Shown here: in pieces, positions 6,955 through 15,252 of the stretch
Layout: each line of letters opens with the position of its first letter
How positions within the stretch are numbered: position 1 is the stretch's first letter
Source: an uncultured Clostridia bacterium
GTDB taxonomy: Bacteria; Bacillota; Clostridia; Christensenellales; Aristaeellaceae
Assembly (NCBI GenBank): GCA_934630705.1
Contig: CAKTWP010000003.1
Coordinates: forward strand, 1-64,000
Direction of reading: 5' to 3'
DNA: 64,000 nucleotides
Position numbers and translations under genes: made by a program
Notes under the pieces: generated by a model
Seen by the model: only the letters and a program-made list of their open reading frames with translations
Databases searched by the model: none
Told to the model about the DNA's origin: nothing

Positions 6955-9900
6955 ATGGCCGAAACCCTGCGCGAACTGGTGGTCGCGCTGTCGCTGGACT
7001 CCAGCAATTTCTCGCGCAATATGCGCACCATCAACCAGCAGATCAAGGAAGCCGAGTCCACCTTCCGTCTGGCCGGGGCTAGCGTTGAGAACTATGAGAA
7101 GACCATCGCCGGAACGGAATCCAAGCTGTCCATGCTGGGACAGAAGCTGACTCAGCAGCAGCGGGCTGTGGAACAGTACAGCCGGGCGCTGGTTGCGGCG
7201 AACGATAAGCTGAAGGAAAACTACAACCGCCATCAGGATTACACACAGCGGCTGGAGCAGGCTAAAGCCCGGCAGGAAGACCTGCGCTTCGAGGTGGAAG
7301 CGGCTACCGTTGCCTATGAGAATTATCGTGACTCCCTGGGCGAAACGGACTCCGCGACCATCGCCGCCAAGCAGAATCTGGAGCGGTACCAGGAAGAATA
7401 CGCGGATGCCACCGCCGAGGTCACCAAGCTGGAGGGTCAGGTCAAGGCTCTGCAGAAAACCATGCAGAACAGCGCCGACGCTGTCAGCAAGGCTACCACC
7501 GACCTGAACAACGCCAAAGCCGCTGTAAAGGACACGGAAGCGGAAATCCGCAGGCTGACGGAACAGCTGTACCGGATGCAGTCCGCATGGACGCAGGCAG
7601 GCGAATCTCTGACGGCCATCTCCAAGAAGTGCGAGACCATCTCCAAGGCCATGACCAAGGCCGGGAAATCCCTCACAACCCATGTCACAGCTCCTATCAC
7701 GGCGCTGGGGACTGCCGCTGTGAAGGCCAGCATTGATTATGAATATGCCTTTGCCGACGTCCGGAAGACCGTGGACGCCACCGAAGAGGAATATAACGCT
7801 CTGTCCGATTCCGTGAAGAAGATGAGCACGGAGGTTGCCGCGTCTGCGGAAGAGATCGCGGAGGTCATGTCCATCGCAGGCCAGCTGGGCATTGAGAATG
7901 AACACCTGGCTGAATTTACCCGCACCATGATCGACCTGGGCAACAGCACGAACATGGTCGCTGCGGATGCCGCCAGTGAAGCAGCCCGGTTTGCCAACAT
8001 CATGGGCATGAGCCAGAACGAGTTCCAGAATCTGGGCTCCACTCTCGTTGACTTGGGCAACAACTACGCCACCACAGAATCGGAGATCATGGCCATGTCC
8101 CTGCGTCTGGCTGGCGCGGGCAAACAGGTCGGTTTGTCAGAAGCGCAGATTCTGGGCTTTGCTACAGCGCTTTCCTCTGTTGGCATTGAAGCCCAGATGG
8201 GCGGCTCCGCCTTCTCCAAAGCGCTGGTGAAAATGGAAGTCGCGTCTGCGACTGGCGGCGATGCCCTGGAGGACTTTGCGAAGGTCTCCGGCATGACAGC
8301 CAAGCAGTTCAAGGCTTTGTGGGACAGCGATCCCGCAGCGGCATTCCAGTCCTTCATCGTCGGCCTATCCCAAATGGATGAGGAAGGCGAAAGCGCCATC
8401 GCCACCCTGGAAGAGATCGGCATCAAGGAAGTCCGCCTGCGTGACACCCTGCTGCGCTCCACCAACGCAACAGAGCTTTTCTCCCGCGCACAGGAGACTG
8501 CCAATAAGGCATGGAGCGAAAATGCCGCCCTGACCAATGAAGCCAACAAGCGGTATGCTACCACCAAATCCCGCCTGACCAATCTGAAGAACACAGCGCT
8601 CATGTTCGCCCGTCAGATTGGCGATGACCTGAATCCGACCATCCAGCAAATCATCGACAAGGCCAACGCCCTGCTGCAGAAGTTCCTGTCTCTGGATGCG
8701 ACGCAGCGCCAGTCCATCGTGAAATGGGCCGCATTTGCCGCTGCTGTCGGCCCCGTCGTGCTGGTTTTGGGCAAGGTCGTGGGTGCGGTCGGCACCGTCA
8801 CCGGAGCCCTGGGAAAGGCCTTCACGGCCATCGGCAAGTTCTCCGCTTCCGTCTCCATGGCGGGCGGCGGGATTGGCGGGCTGGTAAAGGTGCTGGCTTC
8901 CTCCAAGGTGGCCATGGTTGCTCTTGCCGCTGCGCTGGTGTACGGCGCAGTGAAGCTGGTGGACGTCGCGTCCGGCGCGAAAGCCGCCAGCGAAGCGCTG
9001 GAGGGCATGGCGAAGACTGCCAAGTCCTGGAAGGAAACAGCCGCAGAAACCTTCTACGGCAGCAGCCAGGGCCTGTCCTTCTTCGGCATGAGCAAGGACG
9101 ACTTCAAGCGGGCCACTGGGAACAGCCGCGAATGGCTGAATGGTCTGCTGGACGTTTGGTCGGACGGTAAGAAGGAAACCAACGAGATCGTTTCGGAATG
9201 GACGGATTCCTTCAAGAGCCTGACCGCCAGCACCCGTGAGGAGCTCACCAGCCTGAAGAAAACCGCTGACAATGCCGGATATACCTCTGTGTCCGCGCAG
9301 CTGCAGGCCGACATCGATACCCTGGACTCCATGGACAAAGAGATCGCCCGGCTGCTGAAAAAGAAGCAGAACAGGAAGCTGTCGGAGCGAGATAAAGTCC
9401 GCCTGCAGGAGCTCATCGACACCCGCGAGGCCATCGAGGTCAAATACCACCTGTCCGCCGCTGACACGGACGGCTTCGATACCATCCGGAACAAGGTGGA
9501 AGCCGAAGTGGCCCGTGCTGAAGCCCGTGGACAGGAAGTCAGCGCAACAGTATATGAAAACGCCATGGTCGCTGCCGCCGAGGGCATGTCCGCTGTCAAT
9601 TCTTCTCTGGATGAGCAGTATGACAAGGAATACGCCCTGATCCAGCTGATCGAAGACAGCACGGAGCGTCAGCAGGCCATGGATGCCCTGAACGCCAAAT
9701 ACAATCAGGATCGTCGTGCCGCCGCGCTGGAATACGCGCAGCTCATGGCGGATGTGGTGATGCCCGTCTGGCAGCAGGATGATATCCAGACCGCCAAGAC
9801 CCAGGTCGGCGACCTGATGCAGCTGCTCCGGCAGTACAGCGCGGCTTCCACTGATGCTGAGAAGAAATCCTTCCTGCCGCAGCTGAACCAGCTGACCGCC

Positions 9901-12318
9901 AGTATGGATGAAGGTGCGTTGACGGAATATGTCGCGCTGCTGACCCAGATCCAGTCCCTGCTGGACAGTGGAATGTCGGAATCCGAGGTGCAGGCCATGT
10001 TCCCGGATATCGACTTCTCTTCCGCGCTGGAGCAGCTGGCCGCGATCCAGACCTACCTGAACCAGAACAAATGGGACACCAACCTGACCAGCCTGAACGA
10101 GATGTTCGGCGAGGCTGTCGGTGAGGAAGTCCTGAAGATCACCACCGATCTGGACATGACCGGAGCGCAGGCCCGCTGGGATGAATGGGCCAGCAATCCC
10201 GGCGCGATCACCACGGACGCGGTTATTCAGGGATACACGGAAGCAGAGAACGCGACCAAACAGCAGCCGCTGGTGGATGCCTTTGTGGCGAAGTACACCG
10301 AGCAGCCGGAAGGCGCGGATAAATCCTCCCTGACGCCTGCCGGGCTGGTGGCCTATGTGCAGACCTATGCCGAAGCCACCACGGGCACTGATGTGTCCGG
10401 GCTGAATCCCACCAATGTGACCGCCATGGTCAGCGCCTACAAGGAACTGGCATCCGGCACTGACGTCACCCAGCTGAAGCCCAGCGAGATCACGGCCTAT
10501 GTGTTCAAATACCTGGAGGACAACAAGGTCGATACCACCGGGCTGACGCCGGAAGCGGTGACGGCCTTCGTCATGGCCTATGAGGAGGTCACTGGCGGAG
10601 CTTCCACCGCTGCCCTGAAGCCCTCCGATGTGGTGGGCCTCATCACGAAGTACGCGGAAGCGGAAAATGTGGATGTGTCCTCGCTGTCCTCCGCGCAGGT
10701 GGAAGGCATCGTCACCAAATTCGCCGAGGCCACAGGCTGTGATAAATCCGAACTGCTGAAGGAGTTCACCGCCTACATCACCGAGTATAGAGAAGCGGCG
10801 GGCGTGAAGAAGCCCACCCTCAACCTACAGGTGGGGCTGGCGGGATATGACCTGCTGGCCTATCGCCGCTGGCTGAAGAACAACAAGGTGGAAGTAGAAG
10901 GCATCGTCCGCCTGTCGGAAGCGTATGAAGACCCGTCCTCTGTCCTTGGAGAATCCGGGGTGAAATACTGGAAGGACGGTCAGGAAATCCCCGTTACCGC
11001 TGTGACCTCAGATATGCTGCGCCCGGACGATGTGGCCATCCTGGACAAGGACGGCACCATGCACGTGCTCATCACCACCGAGGTCACGGGTGCTCCGGAA
11101 GCCATCGCGGAAATGCGCCAGCAGGTGGCCGAGGTGGATCAGCTGGGTATGACTGCGCTTGGCACCGCCCTGACAGGCATCATGCCTAAATCCCTGATGG
11201 ATTATATTGACTCCGCCATGCAGCGGATCAAGAATGCCAAGGGCGATCTGGATCAGTGGTACAACTTCATCTACGGCGGCAACGAAGGTGTGCTCCGAAC
11301 GCTGAACCAATCCATGATCAACGACTTCGATCCGGAGAATGTGGCCCAGCTGGCTACCTACGTTTCCGAGGTCGTCACCGCGATCCAGAACGGGCAGGAG
11401 GTCAGCCAGGAGGATATCGACAACCTGAACAAGATCCTGCAGTTTGTGCAGGACTTGGATTCTGTGGGCGTCGGTCAGAATGTGACCGAAGGCATCGCGG
11501 AAGGCATGACTGCCGCCGGATGGGATACCAGTGCGGAAACGTTGGCGACCAATCTGGAGACCGCCATCAACTCCGCACTGATCATCAACAGCCCGTCCGA
11601 GCGCATGAAACCCGCTGGCGAGTACGTTGCGGCAGGCGTAGGCGCAGGCATGGGCAGCTATGACTTTTCCACGGATGCGGCGACCCTGGCCACCAATCTG
11701 GAAACCGCCATCAGTGCTGCCCTGGGCAGTGAAGCCCTGAATCCTTCTGGTACGACAGCGATGGCAGGGCTGGCTGGCGCTCTGACGGCCTATGACATGA
11801 GCGGCGCGGCCACAACGGTTTCTGCCAATGTGAAGAATGCCGTTTCTCGCAGCCTGACCGCGACCAGCCTGAAATCCATCGGCACCAATGCTATGGCGGG
11901 TCTGAAGGCGGGCATCAACGCGGGGCGCTCCGGAGTGGTCAGCGCCATGCAGTCCGCATCCCGCGCTGCCGTGAACGCTGCCAAGAAGGAACTGAAGATT
12001 GCTTCTCCTTCACGGGTATTCCGGGACGAGATCGGCTCCATGACCATGAAGGGGTTTGGAGAGGGCGTCCTGCAGGAAAGCCGGGTGCAAGCGCGGACAA
12101 TCCGCAACGCCGCCCGCTTTCTGACGGGTGAAGCCAAGGAAGGCGCGATTGCCTTCGGAAACAACGACAACCGGAAGACCTACAACCAGACGAGCTCCGT
12201 CAACCTGTCCGGCAACAACTTCTATGTGCGGGATGAGCAGGATATCCGCTCCCTTGCCATTGAGATTGCCACCCTGACGAAACGCCAGCAGCGCGGGCGC
12301 GGGCTCCGGATGGCCTGA
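6955..12318 (+). CDS. tail tape measure protein
   Basis: A 1,787-residue protein that sets tail length and is ejected with DNA. Residues 1-215 form a long coiled coil. A TP901-type tape-measure core spans about 255-480 (YAFADVRKTVDATEEEY, MGMSQNEFQNLGS). Hydrophobic segments at about 590-670 are typical of these proteins. Charged helices follow, then a tandem repeat block of about 32-residue units at about 1,100-1,290, and an Ala/Gly-rich C-terminal part with SPSERMKPAGEYVAAG and SPSRVFRDEIG elements. By the usual 0.15 nm per residue it predicts a tail near 0.27 micrometre. RBS AAGGTGA is at 6942-6948. Confidence 0.95.
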   Translation: MAETLRELVVALSLDSSNFSRNMRTINQQIKEAESTFRLAGASVENYEKTIAGTESKLSMLGQKLTQQQRAVEQYSRALVAANDKLKENYNRHQDYTQRLEQAKARQEDLRFEVEAATVAYENYRDSLGETDSATIAAKQNLERYQEEYADATAEVTKLEGQVKALQKTMQNSADAVSKATTDLNNAKAAVKDTEAEIRRLTEQLYRMQSAWTQAGESLTAISKKCETISKAMTKAGKSLTTHVTAPITALGTAAVKASIDYEYAFADVRKTVDATEEEYNALSDSVKKMSTEVAASAEEIAEVMSIAGQLGIENEHLAEFTRTMIDLGNSTNMVAADAASEAARFANIMGMSQNEFQNLGSTLVDLGNNYATTESEIMAMSLRLAGAGKQVGLSEAQILGFATALSSVGIEAQMGGSAFSKALVKMEVASATGGDALEDFAKVSGMTAKQFKALWDSDPAAAFQSFIVGLSQMDEEGESAIATLEEIGIKEVRLRDTLLRSTNATELFSRAQETANKAWSENAALTNEANKRYATTKSRLTNLKNTALMFARQIGDDLNPTIQQIIDKANALLQKFLSLDATQRQSIVKWAAFAAAVGPVVLVLGKVVGAVGTVTGALGKAFTAIGKFSASVSMAGGGIGGLVKVLASSKVAMVALAAALVYGAVKLVDVASGAKAASEALEGMAKTAKSWKETAAETFYGSSQGLSFFGMSKDDFKRATGNSREWLNGLLDVWSDGKKETNEIVSEWTDSFKSLTASTREELTSLKKTADNAGYTSVSAQLQADIDTLDSMDKEIARLLKKKQNRKLSERDKVRLQELIDTREAIEVKYHLSAADTDGFDTIRNKVEAEVARAEARGQEVSATVYENAMVAAAEGMSAVNSSLDEQYDKEYALIQLIEDSTERQQAMDALNAKYNQDRRAAALEYAQLMADVVMPVWQQDDIQTAKTQVGDLMQLLRQYSAASTDAEKKSFLPQLNQLTASMDEGALTEYVALLTQIQSLLDSGMSESEVQAMFPDIDFSSALEQLAAIQTYLNQNKWDTNLTSLNEMFGEAVGEEVLKITTDLDMTGAQARWDEWASNPGAITTDAVIQGYTEAENATKQQPLVDAFVAKYTEQPEGADKSSLTPAGLVAYVQTYAEATTGTDVSGLNPTNVTAMVSAYKELASGTDVTQLKPSEITAYVFKYLEDNKVDTTGLTPEAVTAFVMAYEEVTGGASTAALKPSDVVGLITKYAEAENVDVSSLSSAQVEGIVTKFAEATGCDKSELLKEFTAYITEYREAAGVKKPTLNLQVGLAGYDLLAYRRWLKNNKVEVEGIVRLSEAYEDPSSVLGESGVKYWKDGQEIPVTAVTSDMLRPDDVAILDKDGTMHVLITTEVTGAPEAIAEMRQQVAEVDQLGMTALGTALTGIMPKSLMDYIDSAMQRIKNAKGDLDQWYNFIYGGNEGVLRTLNQSMINDFDPENVAQLATYVSEVVTAIQNGQEVSQEDIDNLNKILQFVQDLDSVGVGQNVTEGIAEGMTAAGWDTSAETLATNLETAINSALIINSPSERMKPAGEYVAAGVGAGMGSYDFSTDAATLATNLETAISAALGSEALNPSGTTAMAGLAGALTAYDMSGAATTVSANVKNAVSRSLTATSLKSIGTNAMAGLKAGINAGRSGVVSAMQSASRAAVNAAKKELKIASPSRVFRDEIGSMTMKGFGEGVLQESRVQARTIRNAARFLTGEAKEGAIAFGNNDNRKTYNQTSSVNLSGNNFYVRDEQDIRSLAIEIATLTKRQQRGRGLRMA
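10285..10845 (+). repeat. tandem ~32-residue repeats inside the tape measure gene
   Basis: About six degenerate units follow one another, each with a pattern like D-x-S/T-x-L-x-P-x-x-V-T-A-x-V-x-x-Y-x-E-A/L. Examples are DVSGLNPTNVTAMVSAYKEL, KVDTTGLTPEAVTAFVMAY and NVDVSSLSSAQVEGIVTKF. Unit number could change tail length in 32-residue steps. Confidence 0.75.
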
Positions 12319-12384
12319 TTTAACTTGACTTTCTGGGCAGTCAGAGTGAGTAATACTGCTACCCCAACGGAAGGAGGAAACGCC

Positions 12385-12618
12385 ATGGGATTCATAATGC
12401 AGATCAGGCCGGAGGTGCTGAAAAAGCTCCGGGAGGATTACCCGCCCGGAGCGAAAGTGGAACTGATCGAGATGTGCGACCCGTACCGGGACATGCCCGC
12501 CGGGATGCATGGAGAAGTCATGTTCGTGGATGACGCGGGCGGCATTCATGTCGCCTGGTCGAACGGCTCGACCCTCGCTGCGATTCACGGCATCGACGTC
12601 ATCCGCAGAATCGACTGA
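12385..12618 (+). CDS. DUF4314-like small protein
   Basis: A 77-residue protein resembling the DUF4314 family. VELIEMCDPYRDMPAGMHG is followed by EVMFVDDAGGIHVAW and NGSTLAAIHGID, a small beta-barrel pattern seen in many Clostridia mobile elements and prophages. Function is unknown. The ATG at 12385 follows AAGGAGG at 12371-12377. It lies between tape measure and Dit genes, an uncommon position that suggests an inserted accessory gene. Confidence 0.75.
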   Translation: MGFIMQIRPEVLKKLREDYPPGAKVELIEMCDPYRDMPAGMHGEVMFVDDAGGIHVAWSNGSTLAAIHGIDVIRRID

Positions 12619-12645
12619 TCACAATCAACCGCCAAAGGGCCACCC

Positions 12646-12666
12646 GTCAAAAGGCGGCCTTTTGAC
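12646..12666 (+). terminator. perfect 9-bp hairpin
   Basis: GTCAAAAGG pairs with CCTTTTGAC around a CGG triloop, nested in a wider CCAAAGGG...CTTTGG context. No long T-run follows, and the Dit RBS begins a few bases later. It may attenuate transcription or protect the mRNA. Confidence 0.5.
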
Positions 12667-12684
12667 GTCTTTGGAGGAATTCTC

Positions 12685-13383
12685 ATGCAGGACTATTTTC
12701 TCTGGAATGGGGTGGACTGCCGCACCTACGGCATCCACGTGACGGAGCAGCCGCCCATCACCATTCCGCTGGAGAGGAGCACCCAGACCAATGTGCCCGG
12801 CAGGCCGGGGAGCCTGACGCAGCTGGAAGGCGAAGACATCTACGACGATATGATTCTGAGCGTCACCTGCTTCATCTCTGCCCCGGCGCAGATTCCGGCC
12901 ATCGCCGCCTGGCTGAAGGGCAGCGGCACAGTGACCTTTGCCAACCGGACTGGCGGCTACTACAAAGCCCGGATTGCCAACCAGATCCCCTTTGAAAAGG
13001 TGCTCCGGGGTAATCCACACTGCTCCTTCGCTGTGAACTTCCGGTGCTTTCCATTCTGGTATAAGGACGATGTATCGGACGTGACAATTACGACGTCCGG
13101 CGGCACGATTACCAATCCTGGCAGCGTTTATTCAGAGCCGCTCATCACCCTGACAGGCTCCGGGGATATTACCCTGATGGTCGGAACCACGATCGTGGAA
13201 CTGACCGGGATCACATCGGGCATCGTGCTGGACTGTGCTCTGAAAGAGGCGTATCTGGGCACCGCCCTGATGAACGACCACATGTCCGGGGATTTCCCGG
13301 TGCTGAAACCCGGCCTGAACGGCATCAGCTGGTCCGGAAATGTGACGAGCGTTGTCATTTCCCCGAGATGGCGTTTCCTTTGA
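12685..13383 (+). CDS. distal tail protein (Dit)
   Basis: A 232-residue protein of the siphovirus tail-component family. It forms the hexameric hub at the tail tip joining tube and baseplate. The N-terminal part YFLWNGVDCRTYGIHV and the conserved IPAIAAWLKGSGTVTFANR and YYKARIANQIPFEKV segments are family hallmarks, followed by a jelly-roll-like beta domain ending at PRWRFL. RBS GGAGG is at 12672-12676. Normally Tal follows directly; here 1.9 kb of foreign-looking DNA intervenes. Confidence 0.9.
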   Translation: MQDYFLWNGVDCRTYGIHVTEQPPITIPLERSTQTNVPGRPGSLTQLEGEDIYDDMILSVTCFISAPAQIPAIAAWLKGSGTVTFANRTGGYYKARIANQIPFEKVLRGNPHCSFAVNFRCFPFWYKDDVSDVTITTSGGTITNPGSVYSEPLITLTGSGDITLMVGTTIVELTGITSGIVLDCALKEAYLGTALMNDHMSGDFPVLKPGLNGISWSGNVTSVVISPRWRFL

Positions 13384-13410
13384 TGTTGGTTTCATGGTAT
13401 TCTGTTCTCG

Positions 13411-13439
13411 GCAGGAGACACCTGCTAAAAAACTTTTTT
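13411..13439 (+). terminator. short hairpin with following T-run
   Basis: GCAGG at 13411-13415 pairs with CCTGC at 13421-13425 and is followed by A6 then T6. It could end transcription of the tail operon before the sigma factor, or belong to that gene's leader. The stem is only 5 bp, so the call is weak. Confidence 0.35.
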
Positions 13440-13499
13440 CGGGAAACGATATTTCTTCCGCTCCAACAGTCTAAATTGGTGTAGGGAGGTGATCATCAC

Positions 13500-14024
13500 G
13501 TGAGCAATGTTATGGGCCCTGACACTGCTCCGAATCGAAATCAGAGGTTTGAACAACTCGTTGATCAGTACCAGAAACCGGTTCTCTATATGTGCTATCT
13601 TTACCTTTGCGACAAAACACTTGCAGAGGACGCTGTACAGGAAACTTTCCTGAAGGTGTACAAAAGGATGGACGCATTCAGAGGTGAAAGCAGCGAGAAA
13701 ACATGGATTATGAAGATTGCCATGAACACTTGCTATGACATTAATCATTCAAGTTGGTTCCGCTTCTTTAACCGCCGTGTGACACCTGAAATGATACCAG
13801 ACGAAGCTGTTCAAACGGATGAACACGATGAAGAGTTAGCGATAGCTGTTACAAAGCTGCCGCACAAACTGCGAGAAGTGATCTTTCTACATTATTACCA
13901 AGGACTGAAAGTTAACGAAATTGCTGATGTCTTGGCCATATCTCAGTCTTCTGTTTCAGGTCGATTGAAACGAGGGCGGGATAAACTGAGGAATCTGCTG
14001 GAAGGGAGAGAGCTTGATGAATAA
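13500..14024 (+). CDS. ECF-type RNA polymerase sigma factor
   Basis: A 174-residue group 4 sigma factor. Region 2 spans about 19-88 (LYMCYLYLCDKTLAEDAVQE, TWIMKIAMNTCYD); region 4 spans about 118-170 (LPHKLREVIFLHYYQGLKV, then the HTH IADVLAISQSSVSGRLKRG). There is no sigma-3 domain. Translation starts at GTG 13500 after a near-perfect AGGGAGGTGA at 13483-13492. It overlaps the next gene, encoding a membrane anti-sigma candidate, so they form a signalling pair. The DNA is AT-richer than the flanking tail genes. It sits between Dit and Tal and has no structural role there. A target promoter cannot be assigned from the sequence. Confidence 0.93.
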   Translation: MSNVMGPDTAPNRNQRFEQLVDQYQKPVLYMCYLYLCDKTLAEDAVQETFLKVYKRMDAFRGESSEKTWIMKIAMNTCYDINHSSWFRFFNRRVTPEMIPDEAVQTDEHDEELAIAVTKLPHKLREVIFLHYYQGLKVNEIADVLAISQSSVSGRLKRGRDKLRNLLEGRELDE

Positions 14025-15159
14025 GAAGATATCATCTGATGAGTTCCATAACTCAATCGATCGCCAGCTCTCTGGCCTGAAGCCTGATCCCTGGCTTGCT
14101 CAGCACATCATGGCTTCGGCGAAGGAGGAAGAACCCGTGAAAAAGTTTACAGTAAGCACTGCACTCATTGTGGTGCTGATCGTCATAGCAACCCTAACCA
14201 CCGCTTTGGCTGCGAGTGTTTTACTTGGCTGGACAGATTTCTACAGCTTTGAAATTCCTAAAACTGCGCAAGAAATATTGAATGCTACCGAGCCCAAAGA
14301 TTATCAGGTAGGCCCTATCACCTTTACTGTTAATGAACTTCTCACTGATGGGCATATTGCCCTTTGTTCCGCTACTTCCCATGTGACAGATGGCAGTTCC
14401 GCTGTTCTCAGTGAAGAAGTCTATGACGCAGTTGGAGCCAACGGTGACAACGGTGAAGCTTTGGCCCAGAAATGGAACCTGTCTCCCGATACCCGTTGGA
14501 TCGATGCCGCTCATATTATGAACCTGCCATTCTACCGTGTCAGCATCTCCGTTAATGTGCCGGAAGAATGTCATGACGGTGAGGATATGGGCGATGCCAT
14601 GTGGGATGAAAAAGGAAATTGTGTTTCATACTATATGGCTGCACTGAACAGTCTGCAGGTAGGAGAAACATTACCTATCAAGCTGCATTTTCAGGTATGG
14701 CAGTATGATCCGCAAAGTATTGAACCACAGAGTATATTTGAAGATGTTGTGGATGAAGCAAAAGAGATGAGTTACTGGGAGGATACCTTCGAGATCACAC
14801 TGACCGTACCGGCACCGATTGCTGAAAAGACTTATATGCCTGAGCAACCCTATGATTTTGAGAATGGCCTGACACTGAATTCTGTAACGGCGCAGCAAAC
14901 TGTGGCAGGAGCCTACGTGGTAGGCCAGTTCACTCTGCGGGACGGTTTCAATTTTAATGATGCATACTCTGGCGAATTGGATTTCTTGGACGCCACTGGT
15001 GAAGAGATACCTTGGGGCATGGCAGAAAGCGGAATTATCGAATATGATCAATTGCCCAAGGTAGAATGGGGTGCTATGTTGAATCTGGAGGTTCTGCCAG
15101 AAGAAATGGTAGTAAGTCTTGATGAAACTACCGTGCACGTATATGCTGAAAACAAATAA
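14017..15159 (+). CDS. membrane-anchored anti-sigma factor candidate
   Basis: 380 residues: a short cytoplasmic N-terminus (about 1-44, with LSGLKPDPWLAQHIMASA like other anti-sigma tails), one membrane helix at about 46-68 (STALIVVLIVIATLTTALA), and an extracellular region of about 310 residues rich in beta strands and acidic residues. This is the layout of DUF4179/RsgI-like anti-sigma factors of Clostridia. The ATG at 14017 overlaps the sigma gene by 8 bases and has AAGGGAG as RBS. Expected role: hold the sigma factor at the membrane until an external signal arrives. The ligand domain is not recognised. Confidence 0.8.
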   Translation: MNKKISSDEFHNSIDRQLSGLKPDPWLAQHIMASAKEEEPVKKFTVSTALIVVLIVIATLTTALAASVLLGWTDFYSFEIPKTAQEILNATEPKDYQVGPITFTVNELLTDGHIALCSATSHVTDGSSAVLSEEVYDAVGANGDNGEALAQKWNLSPDTRWIDAAHIMNLPFYRVSISVNVPEECHDGEDMGDAMWDEKGNCVSYYMAALNSLQVGETLPIKLHFQVWQYDPQSIEPQSIFEDVVDEAKEMSYWEDTFEITLTVPAPIAEKTYMPEQPYDFENGLTLNSVTAQQTVAGAYVVGQFTLRDGFNFNDAYSGELDFLDATGEEIPWGMAESGIIEYDQLPKVEWGAMLNLEVLPEEMVVSLDETTVHVYAENK

Positions 15160-15200
15160 CCGATGATAAGTACCGAAACATAGCAATAGCGAGATTCATG

Positions 15201-15224
15201 CGTCGTCCACTCGGGCGGCGCTTT
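15201..15224 (+). terminator. GC-rich hairpin before Tal
   Basis: CGTCGTCC pairs with GGGCGGCG (two G-U pairs) around ACTC, followed by CTTTCATT. It probably belonged to the ancestral Dit-Tal spacer of the phage and now lies after the anti-sigma gene. Confidence 0.45.
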
Positions 15225-15252
15225 CATTATGCCTTCAGGGAGGTGACTGCCC

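Noticed and set aside
13442..13475. Autoregulated ECF promoter before the sigma gene
   Set aside because: GGAAAC at 13442 is -35-like, but the nearest GTC-type -10 is about 21 bases away instead of 16-17, so I did not call it.
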